64,000 nucleotides of DNA, taken from positions 434,001 through 498,000 of the forward strand of contig NZ_LRML01000003.1 of NCBI RefSeq assembly GCF_001647285.1, given 5' to 3'. Shown here in pieces: positions 1-9,313 of this stretch. The notes below the pieces were generated by a model that was given only the letters and a program-made list of their open reading frames with translations, ran no database searches and was not told the origin of the DNA. The first letter of the stretch is position 1, and each line of letters opens with the position of its first letter. This stretch comes from Rufibacter roseus (lineage in GTDB: Bacteria > Bacteroidota > Bacteroidia > Cytophagales > Hymenobacteraceae). Made by a program: the position numbers and the translations under genes.

Positions 1-340
1 TATAGGCACCTTTCAGGAGTGGCTTTTTGTTACCGCCCTTACGGAAGTCTAATAATAGTTTTGCTGGAGCGTTACCTGTAGTAGCTTCAAATAAAAGTCC
101 TGAAGAACCTTTCAAAGCTACATCCAATGCTGAAGTATCAACATCTAAGGTATCTAAAGCTTTACGTATCAGAGTGTTTTTGTACACTTTATACTCAATG
201 CCTCTATCAAAGCAAAGTCTTCTGAATTTATTGATAGTAGCTACTGTCAACTCAGAAGCATCTGTGATATAAACGAAGGAGTTTTGAGCTAATTTCTCAC
301 TCAGGTCACGTACAATGATTTCTTTCTCTTCCCGTGTCAT
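1..340 (-). CDS. rplJ: 50S ribosomal protein L10, N-terminal part (gene runs off the window)
   Basis: Reading the minus strand from the ATG at 338-340 gives a protein beginning MTREEKEIIVRDLSEKL, followed by an N-terminal RNA-binding region with the L10 pattern FVYITDASELTVATINKFRR. L10 is the base of the ribosomal stalk and binds 23S rRNA and L7/L12. The gene follows rplA by 12 bp in the conserved secE-nusG-rplK-rplA-rplJ order. L10 with L12 commonly autoregulates this operon, but no leader structure was identified here. The C-terminal end lies outside the window. Confidence 0.95.
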   Translation of the reverse strand, partial: MTREEKEIIVRDLSEKLAQNSFVYITDASELTVATINKFRRLCFDRGIEYKVYKNTLIRKALDTLDVDTSALDVALKGSSGLLFEATTGNAPAKLLLDFRKGGNKKPLLKGAY

Positions 341-352
341 CTATTAGTCTCG

Positions 353-1042
353 TTAAATTGAGTTTTTATCTACTGCCACACCAGGACTCATTGTGCTTGA
401 CAATGTGACGCTCTTAATATAAGTTCCTTTTGCAGAAGAAGGCTTCAAGCGGTTAAGAGTGGCAATCACTTCAGCCGCATTTTCAGCTAACTTGTCAGGA
501 CCGAAAGATACTTTTCCGATGCTAGTGTGAATGATACCAGTTTTATCAACTTTAAAGTCGATTTTACCCGCTTTCACTTCCTTCACTGCCTTGGCTACAT
601 CTGTAGTTACAGTACCTGCCTTAGGGTTTGGCATCAGGTTACGTGGACCTAAAATACGTCCCAGTCTACCTACTTTAGCCATTACCGCTGGCATTGTGAT
701 GATTACATCAATGTCAGTCCAGCCTTTTTCAATCTTCTGGATGTATTCGTCTAATCCTACATAGTCAGCGCCAGCAGCTTTTGCTTCTTCTTCTTTGTCA
801 GGAGTACAAAGTACTAATACACGAACATCTTTACCTGTTCCGTGGGGAAGGGTAACTACCCCTCTTACCATTTGATCAGCCTTACGCGGGTCAACACCCA
901 AGCGTACGTCAATGTCAACTGATGCATCAAACTTAGTGAAGGTGATTTCTTTCACCACACCTGCTGCATCTAACAAAGAGTACTCTTTTTTGGGATCGTA
1001 CTTCGCTAAGACTGCTTTTCTGTTTTTAGAAATTCTAGCCAT
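353..1042 (-). CDS. rplA: 50S ribosomal protein L1
   Basis: This 229-residue protein is the usual length of bacterial L1. It carries the family signature around residues 115-140 ([20 protein letters not shown], followed by [10 protein letters not shown]). L1 binds 23S rRNA at the mobile L1 stalk that handles E-site tRNA release, and in many bacteria represses its own mRNA. It lies 11 bp after rplK and 12 bp before rplJ, consistent with one ribosomal operon. Confidence 0.98.
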   Translation of the reverse strand: MARISKNRKAVLAKYDPKKEYSLLDAAGVVKEITFTKFDASVDIDVRLGVDPRKADQMVRGVVTLPHGTGKDVRVLVLCTPDKEEEAKAAGADYVGLDEYIQKIEKGWTDIDVIITMPAVMAKVGRLGRILGPRNLMPNPKAGTVTTDVAKAVKEVKAGKIDFKVDKTGIIHTSIGKVSFGPDKLAENAAEVIATLNRLKPSSAKGTYIKSVTLSSTMSPGVAVDKNSI

Positions 1043-1053
1043 TTGCTTTTTAA

Positions 1054-1497
1054 TTACTCACTCCAAGGAGCAGTTCCTTTAACTGTGATACCCATGCTAC
1101 GAGCGGTACCTGCTACCAATCTCATGGCTGACTCAACTTTGAAAGCGTTTAAGTCAGGCATCTTGATTTCTGCGATTTCACGAATCTGATCCCAAGTAAC
1201 TGAACCTACTTTGTTACGGTTCGGCTCTTTAGAACCATTTTTGATTTTCGCAGCATCCATCAACAACACCGGAGCCGGAGGAGTCTTAATTACAAAGTCA
1301 AATGACTTATCAGTGTAAATTGTAATCAAAACTGGGCATACTTGGCCGGCTTTATCCTGGGTTCTAGCATTGAATTGCTTACAGAACTCCATGATGTTCA
1401 AGCCTTTTGATCCAAGTGCAGGTCCTATCGGCGGTGCTGGATTAGCGGCGCCTCCCTTTACCTGAAGCTTCAGATAACCTTTTATTTCTTTTGCCAT
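1054..1497 (-). CDS. rplK: 50S ribosomal protein L11
   Basis: This 147-residue protein starts [20 protein letters not shown], with the conserved proline-rich [10 protein letters not shown] segment of the N-terminal thiostrepton-binding domain. The C-terminal RNA-binding domain ends KGTAPWSE. L11 forms the GTPase-associated centre on 23S rRNA. It sits between nusG (12 bp upstream) and rplA (11 bp downstream), the standard order. Confidence 0.98.
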   Translation of the reverse strand: MAKEIKGYLKLQVKGGAANPAPPIGPALGSKGLNIMEFCKQFNARTQDKAGQVCPVLITIYTDKSFDFVIKTPPAPVLLMDAAKIKNGSKEPNRNKVGSVTWDQIREIAEIKMPDLNAFKVESAMRLVAGTARSMGITVKGTAPWSE

Positions 1498-1509
1498 TAT
1501 TAATTATTA

Positions 1510-2067
1510 CTACTGTTCTTTTTCTACCTGCATGTAGTTCAGCTCTACCGGAGTATTCCGTCCGAAGATCTTCACCATTACATTTAATTTCCGACGCTCT
1601 TCAAATACTTCCTCTACAGTTCCAGAGAATCCATTGAAAGGCCCGTCCATCACTTTTACTGTCTCACCTACTATGAATGGCGTTTCCAGTGTTTCAACCT
1701 CTTCGGCAGTTTCATCTACTTTACCGAGGATCCTGTTCACCTCGCTCATTCTCAATGGAACAGGCTTGGTTGAGGTATTTCCAGAACCAGCTCCTAAAAA
1801 ACCGATTACTCCTGGAGTACTGGTAATCAAGTGCTCCACTTCACCATTTGAGATATCAGCAAACACCAACACGTAGCCCGGAAAAAAGCTGCGTTCTCTC
1901 ACGCGTTTTTTTCCGTTGCGCATTTCATATACTTTTTCTGACGGTATTAGCACCTGCGGCACCATTTCCGTAAGATTATGACGAGCTACTTCGTTTTCTA
2001 GATAAGATTTCGCTTTCTTCTCCTGACCCGAAACAGCCCGCACTACATACCATTTTAAGTCTGCCAT
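1510..2067 (-). CDS. nusG: Transcription termination/antitermination factor NusG
   Basis: This 185-residue protein has an N-terminal NGN domain (KWYVVRAVSGQEKKA near the start, FFPGYVLV near residue 62) and a C-terminal KOW motif (GETVKVMDGPFNGFSGTVEE, about residues 133-152). NusG binds RNA polymerase, improves processivity and couples it to Rho or to the ribosome. It follows secE by 15 bp in the conserved secE-nusG pair. Confidence 0.97.
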   Translation of the reverse strand: MADLKWYVVRAVSGQEKKAKSYLENEVARHNLTEMVPQVLIPSEKVYEMRNGKKRVRERSFFPGYVLVFADISNGEVEHLITSTPGVIGFLGAGSGNTSTKPVPLRMSEVNRILGKVDETAEEVETLETPFIVGETVKVMDGPFNGFSGTVEEVFEERRKLNVMVKIFGRNTPVELNYMQVEKEQ

Positions 2068-2082
2068 GTCAGCCGCTGTTTT

Positions 2083-2274
2083 TTAGAACTGGTTGTAAAA
2101 CCAAGTCAAGCCATTGTCGTAAACGTAGTCCATAGCACCCACAACTACAGCAAATACTACTGAGCCTACCAACACAAGAATTGAGCTCTTTTGAAGCTCA
2201 GGATACGTTGGCCAGGAGACCTTGTAGCGCATCTCCTCTACTGTATTGTTGAAAAATTTACTCAGCTTTTCCAT
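2083..2274 (-). CDS. secE: Preprotein translocase subunit SecE
   Basis: From the ATG at 2272-2274 the product is 63 residues, MEKLSKFFNNTVEEMRYKVS, then WPTYPELQKSS and one C-terminal membrane helix (about residues 34-52, ILVLVGSVVFAVVVGAMDY). This is the short SecE form common outside gammaproteobacteria. SecE clamps SecY in the SecYEG channel. An upstream in-frame ATG would extend the protein, but that extension would run through the tRNA-Trp gene, so the shorter start was chosen. Confidence 0.95.
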   Translation of the reverse strand: MEKLSKFFNNTVEEMRYKVSWPTYPELQKSSILVLVGSVVFAVVVGAMDYVYDNGLTWFYNQF

Positions 2275-2297
2275 TCTGATGCTAATTACTTCGTTTG

Positions 2298-2370
2298 CAC
2301 GGGAGGTAGGACTCGAACCTACAACCAATGGTTTTGGAGACCACTACTCTACCAATTGAGCTACTCCCGT
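2298..2370 (-). tRNA. tRNA-Trp (anticodon CCA)
   Basis: The minus strand folds as a standard cloverleaf: acceptor ACGGGAG/CTCCCGT, D arm with AGCTCAATTGGTAGAG, anticodon loop CTCCAAA giving CCA, and T arm GTAGGTTCGAGTCCTAC. The 3' CCA is not encoded. A tRNA-Trp between tuf and secE is a common bacterial arrangement. Confidence 0.96.
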
Positions 2371-2420
2371 AAAAAAATGCACGCCATTGTTGAAATGGAG
2401 TGCAAATGTATTAACTCTTT

Positions 2421-2463
2421 TTAAAAAAAACAAATCCGCCCCACTACTTAAGCAGGGCGGATT
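2421..2463 (-). terminator. Rho-independent terminator after tuf
   Basis: On the minus strand, directly after the tuf stop codon, AATCCGCCC pairs with GGGCGGATT around a 13-nt loop and is followed by a run of T residues (2421-2430 region). It would separate tuf from tRNA-Trp/secE. Confidence 0.85.
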
Positions 2464-2476
2464 CATATTTTTTTAA

Positions 2477-3664
2477 TTAGTCAAGGATTTCAGTTACCTG
2501 ACCGGCACCTACAGTTCTACCACCCTCACGGATAGCGAAACGTAGACCTTTCTCCATCGCTACTTTGTTGATCAACTCAACAGTGATAGTGATGTTATCA
2601 CCAGGCATAACCATTTCAACTCCTTCTGGTAAAGAAATAACACCAGTTACGTCAGTAGTTCTTAAGTAGAACTGTGGACGGTAGTTGTTGAAGAATGGAG
2701 TGTGACGTCCACCTTCTTCTTTAGAAAGAACGTAAACCTCAGCTTTGAACTTCATGTGAGGAGTTACTGAACCTGGCTTACAGATAACCATACCACGACG
2801 GATATCAGTTTTCTCAATACCACGTAACAATAGACCTACGTTGTCACCAGCTTCACCTCTGTCAAGAATCTTACGGAACATCTCAACACCAGTTACTGTA
2901 GACTTAAGGCCTTCAGCACCCATACCTAAGATGTCAACTTGCTCACCAGAGTTGATGATACCACGCTCGATACGGCCAGTAGCTACTGTACCACGACCAG
3001 TGATTGAGAATACGTCCTCAACTGGCATCAAGAATGGAAGGTCAGTTAAACGAGCTGGAATTGGAATGTAGTTATCAACTGCATCCATCAATTCTTCAAT
3101 GGTTTTCACCCATTTCTCATCGCCATTCAAGCCACCAAGAGCTGAACCTTGGATAACTGGAATGTTATCGCCGTCGAAATCATAGAAAGAAAGAAGCTCT
3201 CTGATTTCCATTTCAACAAGCTCTAACAATTCTGGATCGTCTACCATGTCCACTTTGTTCATGAACACAACAAGGGCAGGAACACCTACCTGACGAGCCA
3301 AAAGGATGTGCTCACGTGTTTGTGGCATTGGACCATCTGTAGCAGCAACCACTAAGATAGCACCGTCCATCTGAGCAGCACCAGTAACCATGTTCTTCAC
3401 GTAGTCAGCGTGACCAGGGCAGTCAACGTGAGCATAGTGACGGTTCTCAGTAGCGTACTCAACGTGAGAAGTGTTGATTGTAATACCACGCTCTTTCTCC
3501 TCAGGAGCGTTATCGATAGAAGAGAAATCTCTTTTAGCGGCTAGACCTTTGTTCGCTAAAACCTGAGTAATAGCAGCAGTCAAGGTTGTTTTGCCGTGGT
3601 CAACGTGACCGATAGTACCGATGTTTACGTGCGGTTTGGAGCGATCAAAATTTTCTTTAGCCAT
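2477..3664 (-). CDS. tuf: Translation elongation factor EF-Tu
   Basis: This 395-residue GTPase delivers aminoacyl-tRNA to the ribosome. Visible motifs are the P-loop GHVDHGKT (residues 19-26), switch [10 protein letters not shown], the guanine-specificity NKVD, and the domain II/III sequences [12 protein letters not shown] and [15 protein letters not shown] at the C-terminus. Length and sequence are typical of the phylum. It is preceded by tRNA-Thr, tRNA-Gly and tRNA-Tyr on the same strand and followed by a strong terminator. Confidence 0.99.
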   Translation of the reverse strand: MAKENFDRSKPHVNIGTIGHVDHGKTTLTAAITQVLANKGLAAKRDFSSIDNAPEEKERGITINTSHVEYATENRHYAHVDCPGHADYVKNMVTGAAQMDGAILVVAATDGPMPQTREHILLARQVGVPALVVFMNKVDMVDDPELLELVEMEIRELLSFYDFDGDNIPVIQGSALGGLNGDEKWVKTIEELMDAVDNYIPIPARLTDLPFLMPVEDVFSITGRGTVATGRIERGIINSGEQVDILGMGAEGLKSTVTGVEMFRKILDRGEAGDNVGLLLRGIEKTDIRRGMVICKPGSVTPHMKFKAEVYVLSKEEGGRHTPFFNNYRPQFYLRTTDVTGVISLPEGVEMVMPGDNITITVELINKVAMEKGLRFAIREGGRTVGAGQVTEILD

Positions 3665-3724
3665 TTTAGAAATTTATTTAGTTCTGTGTTGAAAAGAGTG
3701 TTAACTTATTTTGAAAACTCTTTG

Positions 3725-3796
3725 AGCCAACGATGGGAATTGAACCCACGACCCCTTCCTTACCAAGGAAGTACTCTACCCCTGAGCTACGTCGGC
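3725..3796 (-). tRNA. tRNA-Thr (anticodon GGT)
   Basis: The minus strand gives acceptor GCCGACG/CGTTGGC (with G-T pairing), anticodon stem CTTCC/GGAAG enclosing loop TTGGTAA, and T arm CGTGGGTTCAATTCCCATG. The anticodon is GGT. It lies 60 bp upstream of tuf. Confidence 0.95.
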
Positions 3797-3804
3797 AAAA
3801 TGAA

Positions 3805-3828
3805 ATGATGCAGCTCGCGCTGCATCAT
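3805..3828. other. Perfect 10-bp hairpin between tRNA-Gly and tRNA-Thr
   Basis: ATGATGCAGC and GCTGCATCAT flank a 4-nt loop (TCGC). It occupies the spacer between two co-oriented tRNAs. It lacks a long T tract on the minus strand, so an RNA-processing or attenuation stem is as likely as a terminator. Confidence 0.6.
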
Positions 3829-3838
3829 CCTTTTTAAG

Positions 3839-3911
3839 AGCGGGAGACGAGGTTCGAACCCGCGACCTACAGCTTGGAAGGCTGTCGCTCTACCAACTGA
3901 GCTACTCCCGC
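3839..3911 (-). tRNA. tRNA-Gly (anticodon TCC)
   Basis: The minus strand gives acceptor GCGGGAG/CTCCCGC, anticodon stem ACAGC/GCTGT enclosing CTTCCAA (anticodon TCC), and T arm GCGGGTTCGAACCTCGT. The cloverleaf is complete and the CCA end is not encoded. Confidence 0.96.
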
Positions 3912-3986
3912 TTGTTTACTTTGAAAACCAAGAACCTTTTATTGAGCAATCTGTAACCTTACCCTGATTCTTAGCTGTTGTTGGTG

Positions 3987-4069
3987 TGGGGAGAGAAGGA
4001 TTCGAACCTTCGAAAGCTTACGCTAACGGAGTTACAGTCCGTCCCATTTGGCCACTCTGGAATCTCCCC
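3987..4069 (-). tRNA. tRNA-Tyr (anticodon GTA)
   Basis: This is a class II tRNA of about 83 nt with acceptor GGGGAGA/TCTCCCC, anticodon stem ACGGA/TCCGT enclosing CTGTAAC (anticodon GTA), a long variable arm (TAGCGTAAGCTTTCG region) and T arm AAGGTTCGAATCCTT. It is the first gene of the tRNA-tuf cluster on this strand. Confidence 0.95.
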
Positions 4070-4183
4070 ATTCTTCTTTCAAAGAACCCCTTAAACGTTT
4101 TCCGTTACCGTTTTCGTTCTTAGGAGCTGCAAAATTAATGGCTTTTTCTTCCGTGTCAAATATTTCTTCAAAAATATTTTCCT

Positions 4184-6715
4184 TCACTGGTTTTGTCCCG
4201 CCACCCATTCTTGCAGTTGTTCGTCTTGTTCTAAGACATTTTGTAAGGCTTGTTTTCTTTCTTCGGTCTCGGCCATGTAGGTAAGCATCTGAAAGCCTGC
4301 TTGTTTAACTACGGGCATATTTTCTTGCTGCACAATTTTCACCAGAGCTTGCCAACCTCGCTCCTGCCCGTCTATGTCTTTTTTCAATAGAAATGCTCCC
4401 AAACTTTGTATAAAATAATAGAGGTCTGCTCCTCTTAATCGGCGGGCGTTTGCTAAATACCAATCATATACTTCGTTTTCCTGTGCGTCTGTCAGGCTTG
4501 CCGCCAGGGCATTTACTACATCTGCGTTTTTGTATGTCATGTAAGGTTTTATAGCCTGTACATCTTTACCAGATTTATTCCATGCAAAAATGGAAGCAGC
4601 TACCACCTGGTAAGAACTGTCACGCAGTCCTTTCCTGATTACCTCTTCCGGCAGCCCTGTTAAAGTACTTAAAGCATACATAGCCGTAGACCTAACGGTG
4701 CTGTTGGGATCTTGCACTGACATGGTTTCTACCCGCTGTTGCATTTGGGGCTGCTGCCAAAGTTCTAACCCTATTAATAACTCTAATGCGGTTGCTCTTA
4801 TCTTCCAGAACGGATCTTGCATTGCCTGCTGCACTACTTGCGCTACCAGTGGCCCATTCTGTTCACGTAAATATTCCAGGGCTTCTGACTTTGCTGCGTA
4901 GCTTTTACCGTTCAAGAACTGAGCTGCCCATTCTTCCAGTGTTTTTTGATGATTAAAGTTGGCCAGCAAATTCTGCTCTGGATCTAGTACAACTGCCTGC
5001 GGAGCTGCGGCTGCTGCTATGTTGAAAGTGTGATTTGCCTTTGTTATTTCTACTTCCTTCTGCTGCCACTCTCCATTTTCTAAAAAAGATATTGTAAGCG
5101 GGAAAGCATAAACTGGGCTAAGGGTGGTATCCTGCACCTGTGAAACGCTGATCATCAAACTGCCTCCTGAAAACGAGTGCGTCACGTCTAGTACGGGGTG
5201 CCCCGGCTGTAGAAACCATTGGTCAAAAAAAGGCTTCAGGTCTTTACCCGTTACTTCTTCAAAAGACATACGTAGCTCATCTACTTCCACCGCCGTGTAC
5301 TTATGTTGGGTGAGGTAATGGTTCAGTGACAGAAAGAAGGCTTCGTCTCCTACTAGCTTGCGGAGCATGTGCAGCACCCTCCCACCTTTTGCGTAGGAGT
5401 GACTGTCAAACATATCTTCTTTGTCTAAGTAACGGTACCTGATAAGAGGCTCTTGTTTTGTTCTAGCTTCATTCAAATACTGCTGCAGTGCTTCCTGGTG
5501 TACCAGCGCGGCCTCATCAGCACCGTATTTATGTTCCGCCCACAGGTATTCCGAATAATCAGCGAAAGATTCATTCAGAGGTAAGTTTGACCAAGATTCA
5601 GTTGTCACCAAGTCTCCGAACCACTGGTGAAATAGCTCATGGGCTATAATATGGTCCCAGTTCTTGTCTAACAGCTGACGGCGGTCTTGGTGCAGGCTTT
5701 CCATGAACGTAGAAGCGGTAGTGTTTTCCATGGCTCCTGACACAAAATTCCTTACCACCACCTGCGCGTATTTCTCCCAAGGGAACGGCACGCCCAGCTT
5801 CTGCGAGAAAAACTCCATCATTTCCGGGGTGCGCCCAAAAGTAGCCTTTGCCGTAGCAGCATATTCTGGCTCTACCCAATAGCTCACCTCAATATTCCGC
5901 CACTTGTCTTTGACTACGGCATACTCTCCAATAGCCATCATGGCCAAATAAGGAGCGTGTGACTTGGTCATGCGCCAGTGGTCTGTTCTAAAGCCGTTTT
6001 TCTGTTTTTGGCTCGAAACCAGCACTCCGTTAGAAAGGGTCTTGAAACGGTCTTCCACCGTGATATAAAAATCCTGCGTCATGCGCTCATTGGGACGATC
6101 AATGGTAGGAAACCAGGCAGAACTGGCCTCTGTTTCGCCCTGAGTCCAGATTTGTTGCGGCATGTCTTCTTCCGTTCCCAATGGATTGATAAAATAAAGC
6201 CCCTTATCGGCTACAATGGCATCGCTGCCTTTTACCTTCAGCTCGTTGGGTTTAGCCGTATAAGAAATGAACACGCGCAAGGTGTCTTTGCGGGTATAGC
6301 TTTTGCCCAACTGCAGCACCAACTGCTCTTGGTCATACTTGTAGGGCAGAGGACTTTCTGTTTTTCCGTTCAACAGAGTCACTTTATGAATTTCAAACCC
6401 TTTGGCATCTAACACTACACTGTCCTGCGGATAGAAATAGGGCTTTAGCGTAAGCGTAGCTTCGCCAAGCAGGTGCTGCTTCGCCCAGTCGAATTTTATG
6501 TTGAGTTTGGTATGCAGCAAATCCATCACTCTTTCTGCCGCCGGCCTATAAGGCCCATGACTGGTGAGTGGCCGTTGCGGCTCGGCTACAGTATCTGCCT
6601 CTACAACAACAGGTTCTACTGAAGCCACCGGGCCAGAAGGCTGTTTTACCGCACAACTGGCAATTAGGCCCCAACCGGCAAAAACCAAGAAGGCGCGGGA
6701 AAGGATGTGATTCAT
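4184..6715 (-). CDS. M1-family zinc aminopeptidase, lipoprotein
   Basis: From the ATG at 6713-6715 this is an 843-residue exported peptidase that trims N-terminal residues from peptides. The start gives a signal peptide ending in the lipobox IASC; a start 48 bp upstream is possible but would bury that signal. Motifs: exopeptidase GAMEN (near residue 327), zinc site HELFHQW (near residue 359) and the downstream NESFADYSEY glutamate 18 residues later. The C-terminal third looks like helical HEAT-type repeats. It stands alone between the tRNA cluster and a divergently oriented biotin protein. The substrate is not predictable. Confidence 0.93.
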   Translation of the reverse strand: MNHILSRAFLVFAGWGLIASCAVKQPSGPVASVEPVVVEADTVAEPQRPLTSHGPYRPAAERVMDLLHTKLNIKFDWAKQHLLGEATLTLKPYFYPQDSVVLDAKGFEIHKVTLLNGKTESPLPYKYDQEQLVLQLGKSYTRKDTLRVFISYTAKPNELKVKGSDAIVADKGLYFINPLGTEEDMPQQIWTQGETEASSAWFPTIDRPNERMTQDFYITVEDRFKTLSNGVLVSSQKQKNGFRTDHWRMTKSHAPYLAMMAIGEYAVVKDKWRNIEVSYWVEPEYAATAKATFGRTPEMMEFFSQKLGVPFPWEKYAQVVVRNFVSGAMENTTASTFMESLHQDRRQLLDKNWDHIIAHELFHQWFGDLVTTESWSNLPLNESFADYSEYLWAEHKYGADEAALVHQEALQQYLNEARTKQEPLIRYRYLDKEDMFDSHSYAKGGRVLHMLRKLVGDEAFFLSLNHYLTQHKYTAVEVDELRMSFEEVTGKDLKPFFDQWFLQPGHPVLDVTHSFSGGSLMISVSQVQDTTLSPVYAFPLTISFLENGEWQQKEVEITKANHTFNIAAAAAPQAVVLDPEQNLLANFNHQKTLEEWAAQFLNGKSYAAKSEALEYLREQNGPLVAQVVQQAMQDPFWKIRATALELLIGLELWQQPQMQQRVETMSVQDPNSTVRSTAMYALSTLTGLPEEVIRKGLRDSSYQVVAASIFAWNKSGKDVQAIKPYMTYKNADVVNALAASLTDAQENEVYDWYLANARRLRGADLYYFIQSLGAFLLKKDIDGQERGWQALVKIVQQENMPVVKQAGFQMLTYMAETEERKQALQNVLEQDEQLQEWVAGQNQ

Positions 6716-6798
6716 GCTAGGATTTATTAACTTTGAAAACTCAAGTTGTGAATTTACTTTCATAATTTCCGTACTCTATATCTTAAACGCTGCAGGAT

Positions 6799-7296
6799 AT
6801 GCTACAGGTAAAATCAGATACGCAAACGTGGCAAGTAGTTTTTGAGAAGAATCAAATCCTTCTGAACGACTCTCCTTTTACTTGGGATATCCTTCCGCTT
6901 AGCCCTATGTCCTTCCATATTATTAAAGACAGCAAATCTTATACAGCTGAACTGGTAGGTACTGAGCTGGACACTAAAACTTTTAAAATCAAAATTAATG
7001 GCCACGTGCATACCCTGCAGGTAAAAGACCGCATGGATTTACTGCTGGAGAGCTTGGGCATGGGTGAGGCGTTGGCTCAGAAGATAAATGATATAAAGGC
7101 TCCTATGCCAGGTCTGATTTTGGACATTAAGGTGGAGGTTGGCCAGGAGGTAAAGAAGGGCGACCCTATTCTTATTCTGGAAGCCATGAAGATGGAGAAC
7201 ATCATTAAATCTCCGGGCGACGGCGTAGTCACCAACATTAAGGTGAAGCTGAGGCAGAACGTAGAGAAAAACCAGGTACTGATTGTTTTTAATTAG
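6799..7296 (+). CDS. Biotin/lipoyl-carrier protein (acyl-CoA carboxylase biotin carrier type)
   Basis: This 165-residue protein ends in a biotinyl domain with the biotinylation motif EAMKMEN (acceptor Lys131) and the downstream GVV turn. The N-terminal ~85 residues are a short beta-rich region, and the linker KINDIKAPMPGLI leads into the biotin domain. Such single-domain carriers serve acetyl- or propionyl-CoA carboxylases or decarboxylases. No carboxylase subunit is adjacent, so the partner enzyme must lie elsewhere. A P1 palindrome followed by T residues ends the gene. Confidence 0.88.
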   Translation: MLQVKSDTQTWQVVFEKNQILLNDSPFTWDILPLSPMSFHIIKDSKSYTAELVGTELDTKTFKIKINGHVHTLQVKDRMDLLLESLGMGEALAQKINDIKAPMPGLILDIKVEVGQEVKKGDPILILEAMKMENIIKSPGDGVVTNIKVKLRQNVEKNQVLIVFN

Positions 7297-7302
7297 CACG
7301 AT

Positions 7303-7344
7303 GCCGTTTTAGGGCTGTTTTCTGAAAAACAGAGCTAAAACGGC
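7303..7344 (+). terminator. P1 palindrome serving as a terminator after the biotin carrier gene
   Basis: GCCGTTTTAGGGCTGTTTT and AAAACAGAGCTAAAACGGC flank a CTGA-type loop and are followed by TTTTTT. P1 denotes the dispersed palindrome whose ideal arms are GTTTTAGGGCTGTTTT / AAAACAGCCCTAAAAC; this copy has extra outer base pairs (GCC/GGC) that complete a classic terminator. Confidence 0.85.
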
Positions 7345-7383
7345 TTTTTTATGAAACAAACCTACTACTATATATAAGTGAGC

Positions 7384-8091
7384 ATGCAATACAAAAGAAT
7401 TCTATTGAAGCTGAGCGGTGAGTCCCTGATGGGGGAGCAACAGTATGGCATTGATACCAACATGCTGGTGCAGTACGCCGAAGAAATAAAATCTGCCGTT
7501 GACCTTGGCGCGCAAGTGGCCGTGGTGATTGGAGGCGGAAATATTTTCAGGGGCGTACAGGCCGAATCTGTTGGGTTGGACCGCGTGCAGGGAGACTATA
7601 TGGGAATGCTCGCTACAGTTATAAACAGCATGGCTCTGCAAAGTGCGCTGGAGAAAGTTGGTTTGTTTACCCGCTTACTTTCAGGCATTAACATTCAACA
7701 GGTGTGTGAGCCGTACATCCGCCGCCGGGCACTTCGCCACTTAGAGAAAGGCCGCGTGGTAATCTTCGGAGCCGGTATTGGCAGCCCCTACTTCACTACT
7801 GACTCAGCCGCTTCATTAAGAGCCATTGAAATTGAAGCTGACGTGGTGTTGAAAGGCACCAGAGTAGATGGCATTTATACCGCCGACCCAGAGAAAGACA
7901 GCTCCGCCACCAAGTACACAGACATCACGTTTGAGGAAGTTTTTGAGAAAGGCCTGAACGTAATGGACATGACCGCGTTTACCCTGTGCAAAGAAAACAA
8001 TCTGCCAATAGTAGTGTTTGACATTAACAAGCGCGGCAACCTGGCCAAATTGATAAAAGGCGATAAGGTGGGCACCTTGGTAACCATGTAA
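7384..8091 (+). CDS. pyrH: Uridylate kinase (UMP kinase)
   Basis: This hexameric amino-acid-kinase-fold enzyme phosphorylates UMP to UDP. The start [19 protein letters not shown] contains the family's phosphate-binding KLSGE motif; IGGGNIFRG and [13 protein letters not shown] are further signatures. From ATG 7384 it is 235 residues, the usual size; a GTG at 7378 would add two residues. It is followed by frr, the widespread pyrH-frr pairing. Confidence 0.96.
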   Translation: MQYKRILLKLSGESLMGEQQYGIDTNMLVQYAEEIKSAVDLGAQVAVVIGGGNIFRGVQAESVGLDRVQGDYMGMLATVINSMALQSALEKVGLFTRLLSGINIQQVCEPYIRRRALRHLEKGRVVIFGAGIGSPYFTTDSAASLRAIEIEADVVLKGTRVDGIYTADPEKDSSATKYTDITFEEVFEKGLNVMDMTAFTLCKENNLPIVVFDINKRGNLAKLIKGDKVGTLVTM

Positions 8092-8245
8092 GTTTACCAG
8101 AACTTAGTTACTTCCTGCTGCTGCTTTATAACTGGGGCAGCGCAAAAAAGTAGATTTTACAGAATAAAATCAGAAATTAGCACCGCCTTTTGGCTAACGC
8201 TGCGGCGGAATACTTTTTAGTCATCTTTCTAAAGAAGAAAACCCA

Positions 8246-8809
8246 ATGACCGAAGAAATTAATTTTTACTTGAGCGAAGCCGAAGAGTCTATGCAGAAAT
8301 CGGTGCAGCACACTAGCGTAGAGCTAACTAAAATCAGAGCCGGCAAAGCTTCACCAGCCATGGTAGAAGGCCTTAAAGTAGATTATTACGGCACCCCTAC
8401 CCCAGTTTCACAGGTAGCCAACGTATCTGCCCCAGATGCACGCACTCTTATGATTAAGCCTTGGGAGAAAAACATGATCTCTGAGATTGGCAAAGCCATT
8501 AAAAACAGTGATCTGGGCCTGAACCCTATGCAAGAAGCAGATGGAATTCGTTTGAACATTCCGGCCCTTACTGAGGAGCGCCGCCGCGAACTGGTGAAAC
8601 AAGCTAAAAACGAAACTGAGAACGGTAAAATCAGAGTGCGTAACATCCGAAAAGATGTGAATGATGCTCTGAGAAAGCTGCAGAAAGAAGGCACTTCTGA
8701 AGATGCGGTGAAAGACGCCGAAGGCAAAGTTCAGAAACTCACCGATGCCTATATTGTAAAGCTAGATGAGCTGCTCAGCAAAAAAGAAGCAGAAATCATG
8801 ACTATTTAA
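8246..8809 (+). CDS. frr: Ribosome recycling factor
   Basis: This 187-residue protein (family about 185) releases ribosomes from mRNA after termination together with EF-G. It has the conserved segments RAGKASPAMVEGLKVDYYG and the C-terminal half LNIPALTEERRRELVKQAK, followed by a long helical NIRKDVNDALRKLQKEG. It lies 154 bp after pyrH and is closed by a strong shared terminator. Confidence 0.97.
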   Translation: MTEEINFYLSEAEESMQKSVQHTSVELTKIRAGKASPAMVEGLKVDYYGTPTPVSQVANVSAPDARTLMIKPWEKNMISEIGKAIKNSDLGLNPMQEADGIRLNIPALTEERRRELVKQAKNETENGKIRVRNIRKDVNDALRKLQKEGTSEDAVKDAEGKVQKLTDAYIVKLDELLSKKEAEIMTI

Positions 8810-8846
8810 AAGAAGCGTTTTCAGCCTTTTTTTCAAAAATCAGCTC

Positions 8847-8895
8847 ATAAACAGAAAGCCCTGCTTTACTATCTAAAGCAGGGCTTTCTGTTTAT
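8847..8895. terminator. Bidirectional terminator between frr and a STAS-like gene
   Basis: A perfect 22-bp inverted repeat (core CAGAAAGCCCTGC / GCAGGGCTTTCTG) with a 5-nt loop (CTATC) separates two convergent genes. A/T-rich flanks on each side suit termination in both directions. Confidence 0.85.
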
Positions 8896-8911
8896 ATACG
8901 TTAACAATCTA

Positions 8912-9313
8912 CTATTTAGCTTTCAGCAGCCAGTTTTCAGCATCTGCCACACTATCAAATACTTCTATGCCGCGCATATCATGCGTAAAGCGTAAAGACT
9001 TATCGGCGGAAAGGCGGCTAAACGCGCTTGGCGAGTACACCCACGCAAAATAATCCATTCCGGCTTGACGCATTCTCGGAAGCCAGTCTACTCCTACCCA
9101 CTCGGCGGCGCTAGACCAAATACCCTCTACATTAGTATTGTCATTTAGCACCTTGCGGCACTCTCTCTCAGACAACTCGTCCAAAATACGCTCACACCCC
9201 TCCTGCACAGACTGCTTTGTCTGATAACCTGTCCAGTCTGCATAAATGCAATCAATAGTTTCAACATAAGTAATGGTGATGTGGGTATCTTGGTATAAAA
9301 TCGTTTTACTCAT
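8912..9313 (-). CDS. STAS/SpoIIAA-like small protein, function unknown
   Basis: This 133-residue cytoplasmic protein has no signal peptide or membrane segment. Its alternating beta/alpha layout (ITITYVETIDCIYADWTGY, then ILDELSERECRKVLNDNTN, later FDSVADAENWLLKA) resembles the STAS/SpoIIAA-like proteins that recur as single-domain genes in this phylum. The terminal pattern (F..V..A..WL) is typical of that group. It stands alone on the minus strand. No specific role can be assigned. Confidence 0.6.
   Translation of the reverse strand: MSKTILYQDTHITITYVETIDCIYADWTGYQTKQSVQEGCERILDELSERECRKVLNDNTNVEGIWSSAAEWVGVDWLPRMRQAGMDYFAWVYSPSAFSRLSADKSLRFTHDMRGIEVFDSVADAENWLLKAK

Noticed and set aside
2275-2328. 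N-terminal extension of SecE from an upstream ATG
   Set aside because: The extension would be encoded by the tRNA-Trp gene sequence and adds residues unlike SecE.
5978-6412. Open frame opposite the M1 aminopeptidase gene
   Set aside because: Shadow of the peptidase coding strand, no recognisable protein features.
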